A stretch of 64,000 nt of DNA from an uncultured Bacteroidales bacterium (GCA_900317845.1 ONII01000001.1:62001-126000), one strand, 5' to 3'. Shown: positions 44,142-52,446, numbered from the stretch's first letter. Numbers and translations: made by a program. The notes: generated by a model not told the origin, from the letters alone.

Positions 44142-44704
44142 AAGACCTGCAGACTTTGGACTTACTGAAAGAGTGTCGTCTGGTTGGCGGCACTGCTTTG
44201 GCTCTGCAACTGGGGCATCGCAGATCGGTGGATCTTGATTTATTTGGAACAGTTCCTGAGACTCCGGATGAACTTCAGGATTGTTTGCGTGAGAATCATC
44301 AGGTAACCGTTGTCAAGGAGTCCAAGAACATCCATATTTATTTGATTGACGGCGTTAAAGTTGATATCGTCAATTACAAATATGACTGGATCGATACTCC
44401 TGTAGAAGAAGACGGCATTCGACTTGCCGGGGTAAAAGACATTGCGGCAATGAAAGTTGCAGCCATCATCGGCCGCGGAACAAAGAAGGATTTCATCGAC
44501 CTGTATTTCCTTCTGAAACAATATTCTCTGAAAGAGATCCTGAATCTCTACCTCCAAAAGTATCCTGATGGCTCACTGTTCATTGCCATGAAGAGTTTAT
44601 CTTACTTTGAGGATGCTGAGGCCGATCCCATGCCCGTTATGTTTGAAGAACTTAGCTGGCCGGATGTCAAAGCATTGATTGGAGAGGCGATATCAACCAT
44701 ATGA
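44096..44704 (+). CDS. AbiEii/AbiGii-family nucleotidyltransferase toxin
   Basis: 202 residues of the AbiEii nucleotidyltransferase superfamily, used in type IV-like toxin-antitoxin and abortive phage infection systems. Motif I GGTALALQLGHRRSVDLDLF (about 31-50) holds the GG and the catalytic Asp pair DLD; the Lys-rich segment LAGVKDIAAMKVAAIIGRGTK split at about 115-135 and KDFIDLYFLL are also diagnostic. Member of the same operon as DUF6922. Just after its stop lies direct repeat A. Confidence 0.88.
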   Translation: MLQYQTIYPATLQLLKDLQTLDLLKECRLVGGTALALQLGHRRSVDLDLFGTVPETPDELQDCLRENHQVTVVKESKNIHIYLIDGVKVDIVNYKYDWIDTPVEEDGIRLAGVKDIAAMKVAAIIGRGTKKDFIDLYFLLKQYSLKEILNLYLQKYPDGSLFIAMKSLSYFEDAEADPMPVMFEELSWPDVKALIGEAISTI

Positions 44705-44715
44705 AATCCAAGCAG

Positions 44716-44770
44716 ATACACAGCCATTAAGTCCTCATAATTGGTTCGATAGTTGTCCCATTGCCCGCAC
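44716..44770 (+). repeat. Direct repeat A
   Basis: Starts ATACACAGCCATTAAG and ends TTGTCCCATTGCCCGCAC. Begins 12 bases after the AbiEii stop. Shares all its length with copy C (47846-47900) and its last 43 bases with copy B. It lacks the terminator hairpin present after B and C, as if a deletion joined the repeat to the truncated Fic gene. Confidence 0.85.
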
Positions 44771-45120
44771 ACTCCCGCTTTTTCAGGGACGCCCTTGTGA
44801 GAGCCAACTACGCAAATATCAGAAAAGGCATATACGAAGACAGGGACCCGCTGGATGCCTTCTTCTCTGACCTTATGCTTGGAACCAGACACGATTTCCA
44901 TAGCCGAAATCTGCATATATATGCCGACAACGCGAAACTCGAGACCAAAAACATTGACACCAGTATTATGGAGATGATGAAAAAGAATCGGCATATAACC
45001 CGACAGGAAATTGCCGCCACCCTGGGCGTCAGCGTCAAAACGGTTGAACGACACCTTAAGAATCTGCCGATTCATTTCTCCGGCCCGGCAAAGACCGGAG
45101 AGTGGGTGGTTGAACAGTAG
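44771..45120 (+). pseudogene. 5'-truncated Fic-family gene
   Basis: The open frame begins inside direct repeat A without a plausible start and then reads FFRDALVRANYANIRKG, DAFFSDLMLG and HSRNLHIY, which is the C-terminal third of Fic/DOC proteins, followed by a helix-turn-helix (ITRQEIAATLGVSVKTVERHLKNL) and a stop. The Fic core motif HPFxxGNGR is absent. The break is exactly at the repeat edge, so loss by recombination at the repeat is likely. It differs in sequence from the intact Fic at 46.7 kb. Confidence 0.75.
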
Positions 45121-45158
45121 CGTTTTTGTTAAGTAGTTAATATTCAGCATGTTATGCT

Positions 45159-45190
45159 TTTTACTCCCAGCAAAACCTCCGGGAGTAAAA
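45159..45190. other. Perfect 10-bp hairpin upstream of GH5
   Basis: TTTTACTCCC (45159-45168) and GGGAGTAAAA (45181-45190), loop of 12, in the 171-base gap between the Fic remnant and the GH5 gene. No T-run follows on the plus strand. It could be an operator or a remnant of a mobile element end. Confidence 0.5.
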
Positions 45191-45260
45191 TGCGCAAGTG
45201 ATTTATTATCAGGGATTACGATTTACGGGGCCACTTGAGGGGAATTCAAACTTTTATTTG

Positions 45261-45268
45261 TAGATTTG
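45261..45268 (+). promoter_or_regulatory. Promoter -7 box of the GH5 gene
   Basis: TAGATTTG (TAnnTTTG), 23 bases before ATG 45292; no clear -33 box at the usual distance. Confidence 0.45.
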
Positions 45269-45291
45269 CACTATCCTTCACGGAAGGGGTG

Positions 45292-46569
45292 ATGAAAAAA
45301 GCCATCATACTGTGCATTTTTGCCGCGCTTGCATTCGGGTGCAGGCCGATGGATGCCCCCGCCCCGCCGCAGGAGAAGCCACAGGAGAAGCCACAGGACA
45401 AACAGGACGAGTCCGGTAGGCCCGATGAACCAGACAAGCCTGACACACCGGACGCCACGGACCCCTTTGAAAGCGCCGCGGAAGCAGTCCTCAACATGGG
45501 CGCCGGCTGGAATCTTGGCAATACCCTTGACACAAACAGCGGAGACACCAACAATATGTGGATAGAGGCCTGGACCTCCCGCACACCAAAGGATTACGAA
45601 ACCTCCTGGGGGCAGCCGGAAACCACCCGTGAACTCATCCATATGTTCAAGGAAGCCGGTTTTGGGGTAATCCGCGTGCCCGTAACCTGGTACCCCCATA
45701 TGGGCACGATCACGCTCCACGACCAGAACAAATGGAATCCAGCCACGTGGACGGGTACAACTGTGGACCCCGTGTGGATGGCCCGCGTGAAGGAAGTTGT
45801 GGACTATGTGATAGACGAAGGGATGTACTGCATCCTCAACGTCCACCACGACACAGGATCCGCTTCCACGGCGTGGCTGAGGGCCTCAGAAGCAGGTTTC
45901 AACGCCGCACAGGACCGCTACGAGGTCCTGTGGCAGCAGATTGCCATCACATTCAAGGACTATGGGGAGAAACTCCTCTTTGAGTCCTACAACGAAATGC
46001 TGGACCAGTACGACTCCTGGTGTTTTGCCTCATTCGCGGCCCCCGGAAACTATGACGCCGCCGTGGCCCAGGGTGCCTACAAGGCCATATACAACTACGC
46101 AGCACTGTTCACACAGACAGTGCGTGCAACCGGCGGCAACAACCTCTACAGGAACCTTGTGGTGAACACTTACGGCGCCTGCAGCGGCGACGGCACCTGG
46201 AACTCCCACCTCAAGGACCCCATATCCAGCATCCAGATTCCGGAAGAACCCGGCCACATAGCCATAGAGGTGCACAGTTACTGGGATGCCGGGAAATTTG
46301 CGGCGCAGAAGGCCGATATCGACCGCCTGTTCACAAACCTTGACACATATATTGTAAAACGTCTTGGGGTACCCGTAATCATTGGCGAATGGGGCGGCGG
46401 AACCAATGACGACAATGACGCCAACGTCACCTTTGCCGGATATTTCTCCGGAAAAGCCAGGGAGGCCGGAATTGCCGCCTGCTGGTGGATGGGCCTTTCC
46501 GACGGAAGTGACCGCATCGTCCCCGCCTGGACAATGCCAAGGACCAAGGACGCCATCCTTCAAAAATAA
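45292..46569 (+). CDS. GH5 endoglucanase lipoprotein (GH5_4-like)
   Basis: 425 residues; ATG 45292 gives a lipoprotein signal (LAFGC, Cys17). A Pro/Glu/Lys/Asp-rich linker (about 22-58) with repeated PQEKPQEK and PDxPDxPD units replaces the BACON domain of the PUL enzymes. The catalytic GH5 domain has AGWNLGNTLDT (71-81), SWGQPETT (105-112), acid/base Glu235 in FESYNEM and nucleophile Glu366 in IIGEWGGG, as in cellulase/xyloglucanase subfamily 4. It sits alone among toxin-like genes between direct repeats A and B, far from the PUL, pointing to acquisition as cargo of an accessory region. Confidence 0.88.
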   Translation: MKKAIILCIFAALAFGCRPMDAPAPPQEKPQEKPQDKQDESGRPDEPDKPDTPDATDPFESAAEAVLNMGAGWNLGNTLDTNSGDTNNMWIEAWTSRTPKDYETSWGQPETTRELIHMFKEAGFGVIRVPVTWYPHMGTITLHDQNKWNPATWTGTTVDPVWMARVKEVVDYVIDEGMYCILNVHHDTGSASTAWLRASEAGFNAAQDRYEVLWQQIAITFKDYGEKLLFESYNEMLDQYDSWCFASFAAPGNYDAAVAQGAYKAIYNYAALFTQTVRATGGNNLYRNLVVNTYGACSGDGTWNSHLKDPISSIQIPEEPGHIAIEVHSYWDAGKFAAQKADIDRLFTNLDTYIVKRLGVPVIIGEWGGGTNDDNDANVTFAGYFSGKAREAGIAACWWMGLSDGSDRIVPAWTMPRTKDAILQK

Positions 46570-46574
46570 GGTTA

Positions 46575-46662
46575 CCAAGTCCTCAAAATTGGTTCGATAG
46601 TTGTCCCATTGCCCGCACAAGCCGGCCTTCTACGAGGGCCGGTTTTTTGACGGAAATTTTGC
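46575..46662 (+). repeat. Direct repeat B (88 bp) with terminator
   Basis: Contains GGTTCGATAGTTGTCCC, then GCCCGCAC, then a terminator hairpin CCGGCC (46622-46627)/GGCCGG (46637-46642) with T6, then GACGGAAATTTTGC. Begins 6 bases after the GH5 stop. Its 88 bases correspond to 47855-47942 (copy C); its TTTG at 46658-46661 also forms the -33 box of the downstream fic promoter. Confidence 0.88.
46621..46648 (+). terminator. Terminator within repeat B
   Basis: GC-rich stem CCGGCC/GGCCGG followed by six T, just behind the GH5 gene. Confidence 0.8.
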
Positions 46663-46713
46663 AATCTGTCAAAATTTTACTATTTTTGACAGCTGAAAAG
46701 AACACTGTCAAAA
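46658..46713 (+). promoter_or_regulatory. fic promoter with palindromic operator
   Basis: TTTG (46658-46661), 19 bases, TATTTTTG (46681-46688). Overlapping it are the perfect inverted 9-mers CTGTCAAAA (46666-46674) and TTTTGACAG (46684-46692), and a third direct copy CTGTCAAAA (46705-46713) running into the ATG; a near copy TTTTGACGG lies at 46645-46653. The arrangement suggests tight autorepression by a dimeric DNA-binding protein, possibly Fic itself through its C-terminal winged helix. Confidence 0.75.
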
Positions 46714-47822
46714 TGGAGGCATACGATAGACATACTCCCTACAACCAACTTCCGCCCCTTCCTCCTGACCAGGCGCTGTACATGGATGCGGAAGTAGGAG
46801 CCAAACTGGTGCTGGCAAGCAGGCGTCTGGCCGAATTGAAAGGCCTGGCGGCCACACTCCCCAACCAAACCATCTTCGTCAATACCATTGCCCTGCGGGA
46901 AGCGAAGGCCAGTAGCGCCATTGAAAATATATTTACCACGGACGATGAACTCTATCGTAGCCTATCCTACCAGGAAGATGACTACTTGGATGGACCGGCC
47001 AAAGAGATTCTGCATTACAGGGAAGCACTCTGGAAAGGTTTTCAGGACATAACCAAAGAGAAAAACCTCAGTATTGAAACAGTGGTGGACGTCTTTCGTC
47101 AAGTAAAAAAGACGCACGAGGGGATTCGTCCCTACCAGGCAGAAATTGTAATCAAAAAGAGAGGCTGGGGGTCTTTGGTTGCGGAAACCATCTATACTCC
47201 CCCCAGAGGGAAAGGAGTAGTAGAAAAAAAGATGGCCGACTGGATTGACTTTCTGAACGACGATTCCGCCTACCCCGTTGATCCGCTCCTTAAAATGGCA
47301 ATGGCTCACTATCAGTTTGAAGCCATTCATCCATTCCGGGACGGCAACGGCAGGACCGGACGAATCCTATGCATTATCTATTTGATCCAAAAGGGGCTTC
47401 TGGACCTGCCCATCCTATACCTGAGCGCCTATATCCTCCAGAACAAAGATGCATACTACTACGCCCTCAACAGCGTAACGGGACTCAGGGACTGGAAGGC
47501 GTGGATTCTTTACATGCTCGAAGCCGTTTCACAAACATCGGAATATACTATTGATAAGATAAACCGTATCCGTTCCTTGATGGAAAAGACGGAAAGGATC
47601 ATCTTGGAGAACAAACTCTCCCTGGCCAGACTCAACCTTTCCAAGCTGTTCGAACAGCCCTATATCCGTCCCAAGAATCTGCTCTCGAATACAATTAAGA
47701 GCGTAAATACAGCCAAGAAGTACCTTAGTCAGTTAGAAGGCCTCGGTCTTCTCACAAAAGAGCGAATCGGCAAGGAGTATATCTGGTTCAACACCGAACT
47801 GATGGCTATCTTGTCAGATTAA
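46713..47822 (+). CDS. Fic-family AMPylase with C-terminal winged helix
   Basis: 369 residues. The Fic core motif HPFRDGNGRTGR starts at His206 and is complete, so adenylylation of protein targets is expected. An N-terminal helix holds SSAIEN (67-72), matching the inhibitory motif SxxxEN with Glu71, placing it among class II self-inhibited Fic proteins. The C-terminal about 70 residues (NTIKSVNTAKKYLSQLEGLGLLTKE) form a winged helix typical of Fic proteins that bind DNA. ATG 46713 lies directly at the operator. The gene is exactly enclosed by direct repeats B and C, each with a terminator. No separate antitoxin gene. Confidence 0.92.
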   Translation: MEAYDRHTPYNQLPPLPPDQALYMDAEVGAKLVLASRRLAELKGLAATLPNQTIFVNTIALREAKASSAIENIFTTDDELYRSLSYQEDDYLDGPAKEILHYREALWKGFQDITKEKNLSIETVVDVFRQVKKTHEGIRPYQAEIVIKKRGWGSLVAETIYTPPRGKGVVEKKMADWIDFLNDDSAYPVDPLLKMAMAHYQFEAIHPFRDGNGRTGRILCIIYLIQKGLLDLPILYLSAYILQNKDAYYYALNSVTGLRDWKAWILYMLEAVSQTSEYTIDKINRIRSLMEKTERIILENKLSLARLNLSKLFEQPYIRPKNLLSNTIKSVNTAKKYLSQLEGLGLLTKERIGKEYIWFNTELMAILSD

Positions 47823-47845
47823 TGATTAACCTGTAATCCCAACAA

Positions 47846-47942
47846 ATACACAGCCATCAAATCATCAAAATTGGTTAGATAATTGTCCCATTGCCCGCAC
47901 GAGCCGGCCTCTCGAGGGCCGGTTTTTTGACGGAAATTTTGC
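47846..47942 (+). repeat. Direct repeat C with terminator
   Basis: Starts ATACACAGCCATCAAAT (as copy A) and includes AATTGTCCCATTGCCCGC, the hairpin CCGGCC (47904-47909)/GGCCGG (47917-47922) with T6, and GACGGAAATTTTGC as in copy B. It begins 23 bases after the fic stop. So C combines the left part of A with the right part of B and appears to be the most complete copy. Confidence 0.88.
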
Positions 47943-47974
47943 CACTCATCGTGCTTACCCTCCCCCGGGTGCTG

Positions 47975-50365
47975 TTATGGGTCCAGCGAAGCGGGCCGAA
48001 GCCCCGCACCGGAGACGGTGAGGGTACCGGAGTGGCCCCATAGCAGCACCTGGGCCAGGCCGTTGAAGGAAGAAACCGCAAAGGAGCGGGCCTCAGGGTC
48101 TGCGGGGCGCTCGGGGGCATGCCAGGCGGAGTCGCCGTTGCCTACGCCCAGGATGCGCACCGCACCGGAAACCTCCAGCGAAAGCGGGAGGCAGGCATCG
48201 GGGACCCATCGACCCTTGGCATCCAGAAGACGCACCGTGCAAACCGTGAGCCCATCCTGCGCAAAAGCCTGCACCACCTCCACCTGCGAGGCCGGGAGCG
48301 TGGTTTCCACCACTTCCGTGCGCACATTGCGGCCGTTCTTATAGCCCACGGCCTTCACCGAGCCCGGCTTATACACCGCATCCCAACTCAGATACCCGCC
48401 ATAGGGCATCTTCTTCCTGCCCAGCGACTTGCCGTTCACCGTAAGCGACACTTCGTCGCAATTGCTGTATACCCAAATACTTACAGGCTCACCTTCGTGG
48501 CCGGACAGGTTCCAGTGCGGGAAAATGTGCAGCACCGGCTCCTCTGTCCACCAGGCGCGAAGGTACCAGGCCTCGTCCTTGGGAAAACCGCAGTAGTCCA
48601 GGATGCCAAAACTGGAACCCGTAGCCGGGAACACCAGCGGATTGGATTCACCCCTGTAGTCAAAGCCGGTCCAGTAAAAAAGACCCGCCAGCCAGGGACG
48701 CTCCGCATAGTAGGTCCACCCACGGCCGATGACATGGTACAGGCTGTCGCGGGTGTCGGAGCGGCGATTCAGCGCCTGCATGCGCCCGGGTTCGTCAAAG
48801 TATACCCCGCGCGTCCCGCAGCCGCTGGTTTCTTCCGTTCCCAGGGCCCGGCGCAAAGGATAGAGGGCATGCAAGTCGTCTATCCTATTCTGAATGAGGT
48901 AGTTATACCCCGCTACATCTACGCTCTCCACTATATTGGGACCGCCGCTGGTGGCTACCGTAACCGGACGCGAAGGGTCCAGCAAATGGCAATAGGCCTG
49001 CATGGATGCCGCCACCCGCCGGCCTTTTTCCGTCCACTCAATTCCCCACTCCTCGTTGCCCACGCTCCACAGGATAATGCTGGGATGGTTGCGGTCCCGC
49101 TCCACCATACGCCTGAGCAGCCGCCGATGTTCTGTATTGATCCCCGTGAGGCGGTTTTCCTCCAGCACAAGGATGCCCAGGCTGTCGCAGGCATCCAGCA
49201 GTTCCGGCGTAGCCGGATTGTGGCTGGTGCGGACGGCATTTACGCCCAGTTTCTTAAGCTCTTTGAGCCGATACACCTGCAGTGCGTCCGGAATGGCGCT
49301 GCCCACCCCGGGATGGTCCTGGTGCTGGTTTACGCCCCTGATTTCCACGCGCTTGCCATTGAGGAAAAACCCTTCATCGGCCGTAAAACAGATGTCCCTG
49401 AAACCCGTGCGTGTGCAGTAGCTGTCCACCACGGCGCCGCCCTGCAGCACCTCTGTGCGAACCGTATACAGATACGGGTCCTCCAGGCTCCAGCGGTGCA
49501 CCGAGGAGAGCATAAGTTGGGCCGACAAAGCCGCCTCCCCCTTCCCGCTCAGCTTCGTTTCCGGGGTGGATACCGCCGCCACGCAGCGGCCGTCGGCCTC
49601 CAGAAGGCTGTGTCGAAGGGCAAAGGAGGCCTCTGCAAGGCCGTCGTTTTTCACGCGCGCCTCCACGGTCACCGCCGCCCCATCATCGGCAAACGTGCTG
49701 TGCACAAACGTGCCGAAAGGCGCCACATGCAAGGGCGCCGTCTTTTCCAGCCAGACGTGCCGGTAAATGCCTGCGCCCTCGTAGAACCAGCCTTCCTCCA
49801 AGGAGGCGTCCACCCGGACAGCCACCACGTTTTCCGCGCCGTAATTGAGGTACTCGGAGAGGTCGTACACCTGCGCGGCGTACCCGCTGGGCTCGGTGCC
49901 CAGCCAGAAACCGTTTACCCAGATGTTGGCACTGCGGAAAATCCCGTCAAAACGGATGGCGATGTGCCGGCCATCGTCCGTGGAAGGCAGCGTAAATACC
50001 TTCCTGTACCAGCCCACGCTGGTCTCCGGGTACTTCCAGCCCACGGTTTTGTAGCCATGGCTGTGGCTGGCCTCTCTAGCAAACGGCAGGTCCACCACCC
50101 AGTCGTGCGGGAGGTCTACCGGCTTCCACGCTACGCCCCAGCGGGCTTTGTCAAAGGTGAGACTATAGGGGCCGTCGTTGTGAATGGAGGCTGCCTTGGT
50201 GAGGTAATTGAAGTACTCCGTACCGCAGCCAAAGTCCTGCGCCGGGTCTGCCGCGTGTCCGTAGGCAAACTCCCAGTCCCGGTCAAAGTTCTCACAAACA
50301 CGGGGCTGAGCCGCAAGCGCCCAGTGCAGCGTGCAGCCCAGTAAAAAAACAAACAAGCGTTTCAT
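47975..50365 (-). CDS. GH2 beta-galactosidase-like enzyme
   Basis: 796-residue secreted family 2 hydrolase (signal peptide about 1-19). Sugar-binding jelly roll with GWYRKVF and HIAIRFDGIFRSANIWVNG (about 118-152), an immunoglobulin-like domain, TIM barrel with GVNQHQDHPG and AVRTSHNP, acid/base Glu438 in WSVGNEE and nucleophile Glu511 in GTEETS, then a DUF4982-type beta domain and a C-terminal Ig-like domain. The architecture fits beta-galactosidases of Bacteroidota; the GTEET form leaves beta-glucuronidase or mannosidase activity open. It is the last gene of a minus-strand run with the three upstream genes (26-base gap). Confidence 0.87.
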   Translation of the reverse strand: MKRLFVFLLGCTLHWALAAQPRVCENFDRDWEFAYGHAADPAQDFGCGTEYFNYLTKAASIHNDGPYSLTFDKARWGVAWKPVDLPHDWVVDLPFAREASHSHGYKTVGWKYPETSVGWYRKVFTLPSTDDGRHIAIRFDGIFRSANIWVNGFWLGTEPSGYAAQVYDLSEYLNYGAENVVAVRVDASLEEGWFYEGAGIYRHVWLEKTAPLHVAPFGTFVHSTFADDGAAVTVEARVKNDGLAEASFALRHSLLEADGRCVAAVSTPETKLSGKGEAALSAQLMLSSVHRWSLEDPYLYTVRTEVLQGGAVVDSYCTRTGFRDICFTADEGFFLNGKRVEIRGVNQHQDHPGVGSAIPDALQVYRLKELKKLGVNAVRTSHNPATPELLDACDSLGILVLEENRLTGINTEHRRLLRRMVERDRNHPSIILWSVGNEEWGIEWTEKGRRVAASMQAYCHLLDPSRPVTVATSGGPNIVESVDVAGYNYLIQNRIDDLHALYPLRRALGTEETSGCGTRGVYFDEPGRMQALNRRSDTRDSLYHVIGRGWTYYAERPWLAGLFYWTGFDYRGESNPLVFPATGSSFGILDYCGFPKDEAWYLRAWWTEEPVLHIFPHWNLSGHEGEPVSIWVYSNCDEVSLTVNGKSLGRKKMPYGGYLSWDAVYKPGSVKAVGYKNGRNVRTEVVETTLPASQVEVVQAFAQDGLTVCTVRLLDAKGRWVPDACLPLSLEVSGAVRILGVGNGDSAWHAPERPADPEARSFAVSSFNGLAQVLLWGHSGTLTVSGAGLRPASLDP

Positions 50366-50391
50366 GCCGTTCCGTTAAAGGTTCTCGTAGG

Positions 50392-51222
50392 TTATATATT
50401 GTTGTCGTTGTCAATAAGTGTGTACTCGATGGGTTTGTCCTTATGATAAACGAACGAATAGGCGTTCTGTGCCGTATTGATCTCCCCGTCGGCATAACCG
50501 GCCACCACCAGCATGCACTCCTCCCCCTCTTCTATGTGCCGGTCATTGGCCGAGAAGACGTATGCTTCCGTTCCCCTGGATATCATGCTGGACATGAAGT
50601 CGTAGTCCTCGTACAAGTCTATGATGGAATAGAAGAAAACGCCGGGGGCCATGAACTTTTCCTCTATGCGAGAACGGCTGTCGTAGTCCCAGTAGTATGT
50701 TGCGTCCGGGTCGGAGGGCGTGATGGTCACTTTGTCGGCACCAAACTGGACGTCGAACGTAAGGTCCGTCATTTCCACCACCTTGGTGGCAAAGCCCACA
50801 TCCTGCGGCGTTCCGATGATGGTGCGCGTTTCCGGGTTGACTTGCATGATGACAATCCGGTGCCTGAGGCCGGACACCAAGCCTTTCAACTTGATTTCGC
50901 GCGTGCCCTGATAGCAGAAGACATCGGCATAACTGCTCATGTTTTCCTGGTGATTTTCCCATGCCCCGTACCGGTCTTTGTCCCAGCCCAGCTGCATCTC
51001 GGCCAATTCCATGGCCGGCTTGTCAAAGACGTCGGAGTATTCGTTGAACAGCGCAATCGAATAATAAGCCCCCGAGTTGGAGGGCGCAATGTTCAACCAC
51101 GCCTTGGTGCCGGCCACCTTGGTGACTTTCAGGTCAAACGTGCAAGGTTCCGTAAACGGCCGGTCCTTGGTGCAGCCCAGCACGGCCAGCACTGACACTG
51201 CAATGATGCTCCATTTTTTCAT
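50392..51222 (-). CDS. Lipoprotein with two fibronectin-like repeats, function unknown
   Basis: 276 residues from ATG 51222 (a TTG at 51234 is in frame). Lipoprotein signal ending VLGC. The mature part contains two similar blocks, FDLKVTKVAGTKAWLNIAPSN...YYS and FDVQFGADKVTITPSDPDATYYW, each a beta-strand pair ending in a PS(N/D)...YY turn, which is typical of repeated Ig/fibronectin-like domains in Bacteroidales surface lipoproteins. No catalytic motif. Located 12 bases after the alpha/beta hydrolase and before GH2, so possibly a surface accessory protein of that set. Confidence 0.65.
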   Translation of the reverse strand: MKKWSIIAVSVLAVLGCTKDRPFTEPCTFDLKVTKVAGTKAWLNIAPSNSGAYYSIALFNEYSDVFDKPAMELAEMQLGWDKDRYGAWENHQENMSSYADVFCYQGTREIKLKGLVSGLRHRIVIMQVNPETRTIIGTPQDVGFATKVVEMTDLTFDVQFGADKVTITPSDPDATYYWDYDSRSRIEEKFMAPGVFFYSIIDLYEDYDFMSSMISRGTEAYVFSANDRHIEEGEECMLVVAGYADGEINTAQNAYSFVYHKDKPIEYTLIDNDNNI

Positions 51223-51234
51223 ACGCTTTGACAA

Positions 51235-52446
51235 TTATAACTCCGAGGCCACATGCATGATAAAACGGACGGCTCCCATGGCGTGAACGCCGTAATCGCC
51301 AAAATCGAAGTCGATGTTAAAACCCTTGAAGAAGGTTTCCGCCCGCTGGGCATTCACGAAGGGCACGGTCTGGTCCTGCCTGCTGTGAAACATGTAAATG
51401 GGTGACCGGGGCATGAAGTCCAGTACGGAGTTGTTCATGAGCGCCCGGTAAAAAAGGGCGGTGTTCATGTTGTGTTTGTCACGGCCTGCGTCCGTCATGA
51501 GCTCATGGAGCGACTTGGCGCCCATCAGGCGGTTCATCTGGTTCACGGTATAGCGCTTGGAATTGACCCACTCATCGAAATGCTCCAGCAGGCGGGGCTG
51601 GAAGAAATCGGCATAGTCCAAGCCCAGATCTTCTCCCTCGTTCACGCCCTGCAGAATCATGGGGATGGCGCAGGGGATGCCCGTAACATCGTCCGCCATG
51701 GCTTTGTCGAAGGTGGCGGCAAGGTCGTACGGACCGCCGCCGCAATAGACCTTCTGGATGGGAAGGACGTCGCTGTACTCTTTCTGGATCATGCGCATGA
51801 CGCCCAGCGTGGTGGAACCGCCCTGGGAATAGCCCATCAGGATGACCTTGTCGCTCTCCGGCTTGCGGCCAATTTTTTCCAGGTACGGCTTCACGGCCAG
51901 AGCCATATCCACTACGGAACGTGCCGTGCTCTCCACATGCATGTACGGATGGATGCGGTTAGCGGTAATGCCAAAGCCGATATAGTCCGCCACCACCACG
52001 GCATAGCCTTTGGCGGCCACCAGTCCTTCCATGGGGAAGCATTCCGAGGGGCATTCATAGTTGGCGCCGATGGTATAGTGGCTCACAATCACCATATTTT
52101 TGATTTTTCCGTCCCGCGGGATGAGCAGTTTGCCGGAAAGGGTGATAGGGCTGCCGTCTATGTCGTGGCCGGTATAGGTGCCGCTCACGTGGACGACGTT
52201 GTTGCTGTTGATGGTTCCCAGCAGGTCCGACGCCAGGCGCGCCACGCTGGTGACAGCCACCTTGGTTTCCGGGTCCTCCCCTTCCATGAACTGCACTTCC
52301 GGATTGACGGAACCGTCCTCCAGGGCCACCTCCGTAGATTTGACGGAGCTAACCTTAAAGGTTTCAAAATCTACAAATTCCACCTTGGGCTTGACGCAAG
52401 CGGCACACAGGAGGGCCGCCGCAAGGAGTATATAGCGCTTTTTCAT
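51235..52446 (-). CDS. Alpha/beta-hydrolase lipoprotein (secretory lipase-like esterase)
   Basis: 403 residues from ATG 52446; lipobox LCAAC (Cys17). Alpha/beta-hydrolase fold with nucleophile Ser207 in MGYSQGGS (the G-x-S-x-G elbow), an oxyanion region after VSHYTIGANYE, Asp candidates after RSPIYMFHSRQDQTVPF (about 350), and a C-terminal His in DYGVHAMGA. Likely an esterase acting on acylated sugars, lipids or feruloyl-like groups; substrate unknown. Four bases behind the barrel protein gene, so cotranscribed. Confidence 0.78.
   Translation of the reverse strand: MKKRYILLAAALLCAACVKPKVEFVDFETFKVSSVKSTEVALEDGSVNPEVQFMEGEDPETKVAVTSVARLASDLLGTINSNNVVHVSGTYTGHDIDGSPITLSGKLLIPRDGKIKNMVIVSHYTIGANYECPSECFPMEGLVAAKGYAVVVADYIGFGITANRIHPYMHVESTARSVVDMALAVKPYLEKIGRKPESDKVILMGYSQGGSTTLGVMRMIQKEYSDVLPIQKVYCGGGPYDLAATFDKAMADDVTGIPCAIPMILQGVNEGEDLGLDYADFFQPRLLEHFDEWVNSKRYTVNQMNRLMGAKSLHELMTDAGRDKHNMNTALFYRALMNNSVLDFMPRSPIYMFHSRQDQTVPFVNAQRAETFFKGFNIDFDFGDYGVHAMGAVRFIMHVASEL

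Noticed and set aside
44716..47942. CRISPR array from repeats A-C
   Set aside because: Only three copies, 1.2-1.8 kb apart, with genes between them and no cas genes.
47953..47990. Shared ATGGGTCCAG and ACAGCACCCGGG words here and at 61914-61951
   Set aside because: Only 10-12 bases each, in different order and spacing; not enough for a repeat call.
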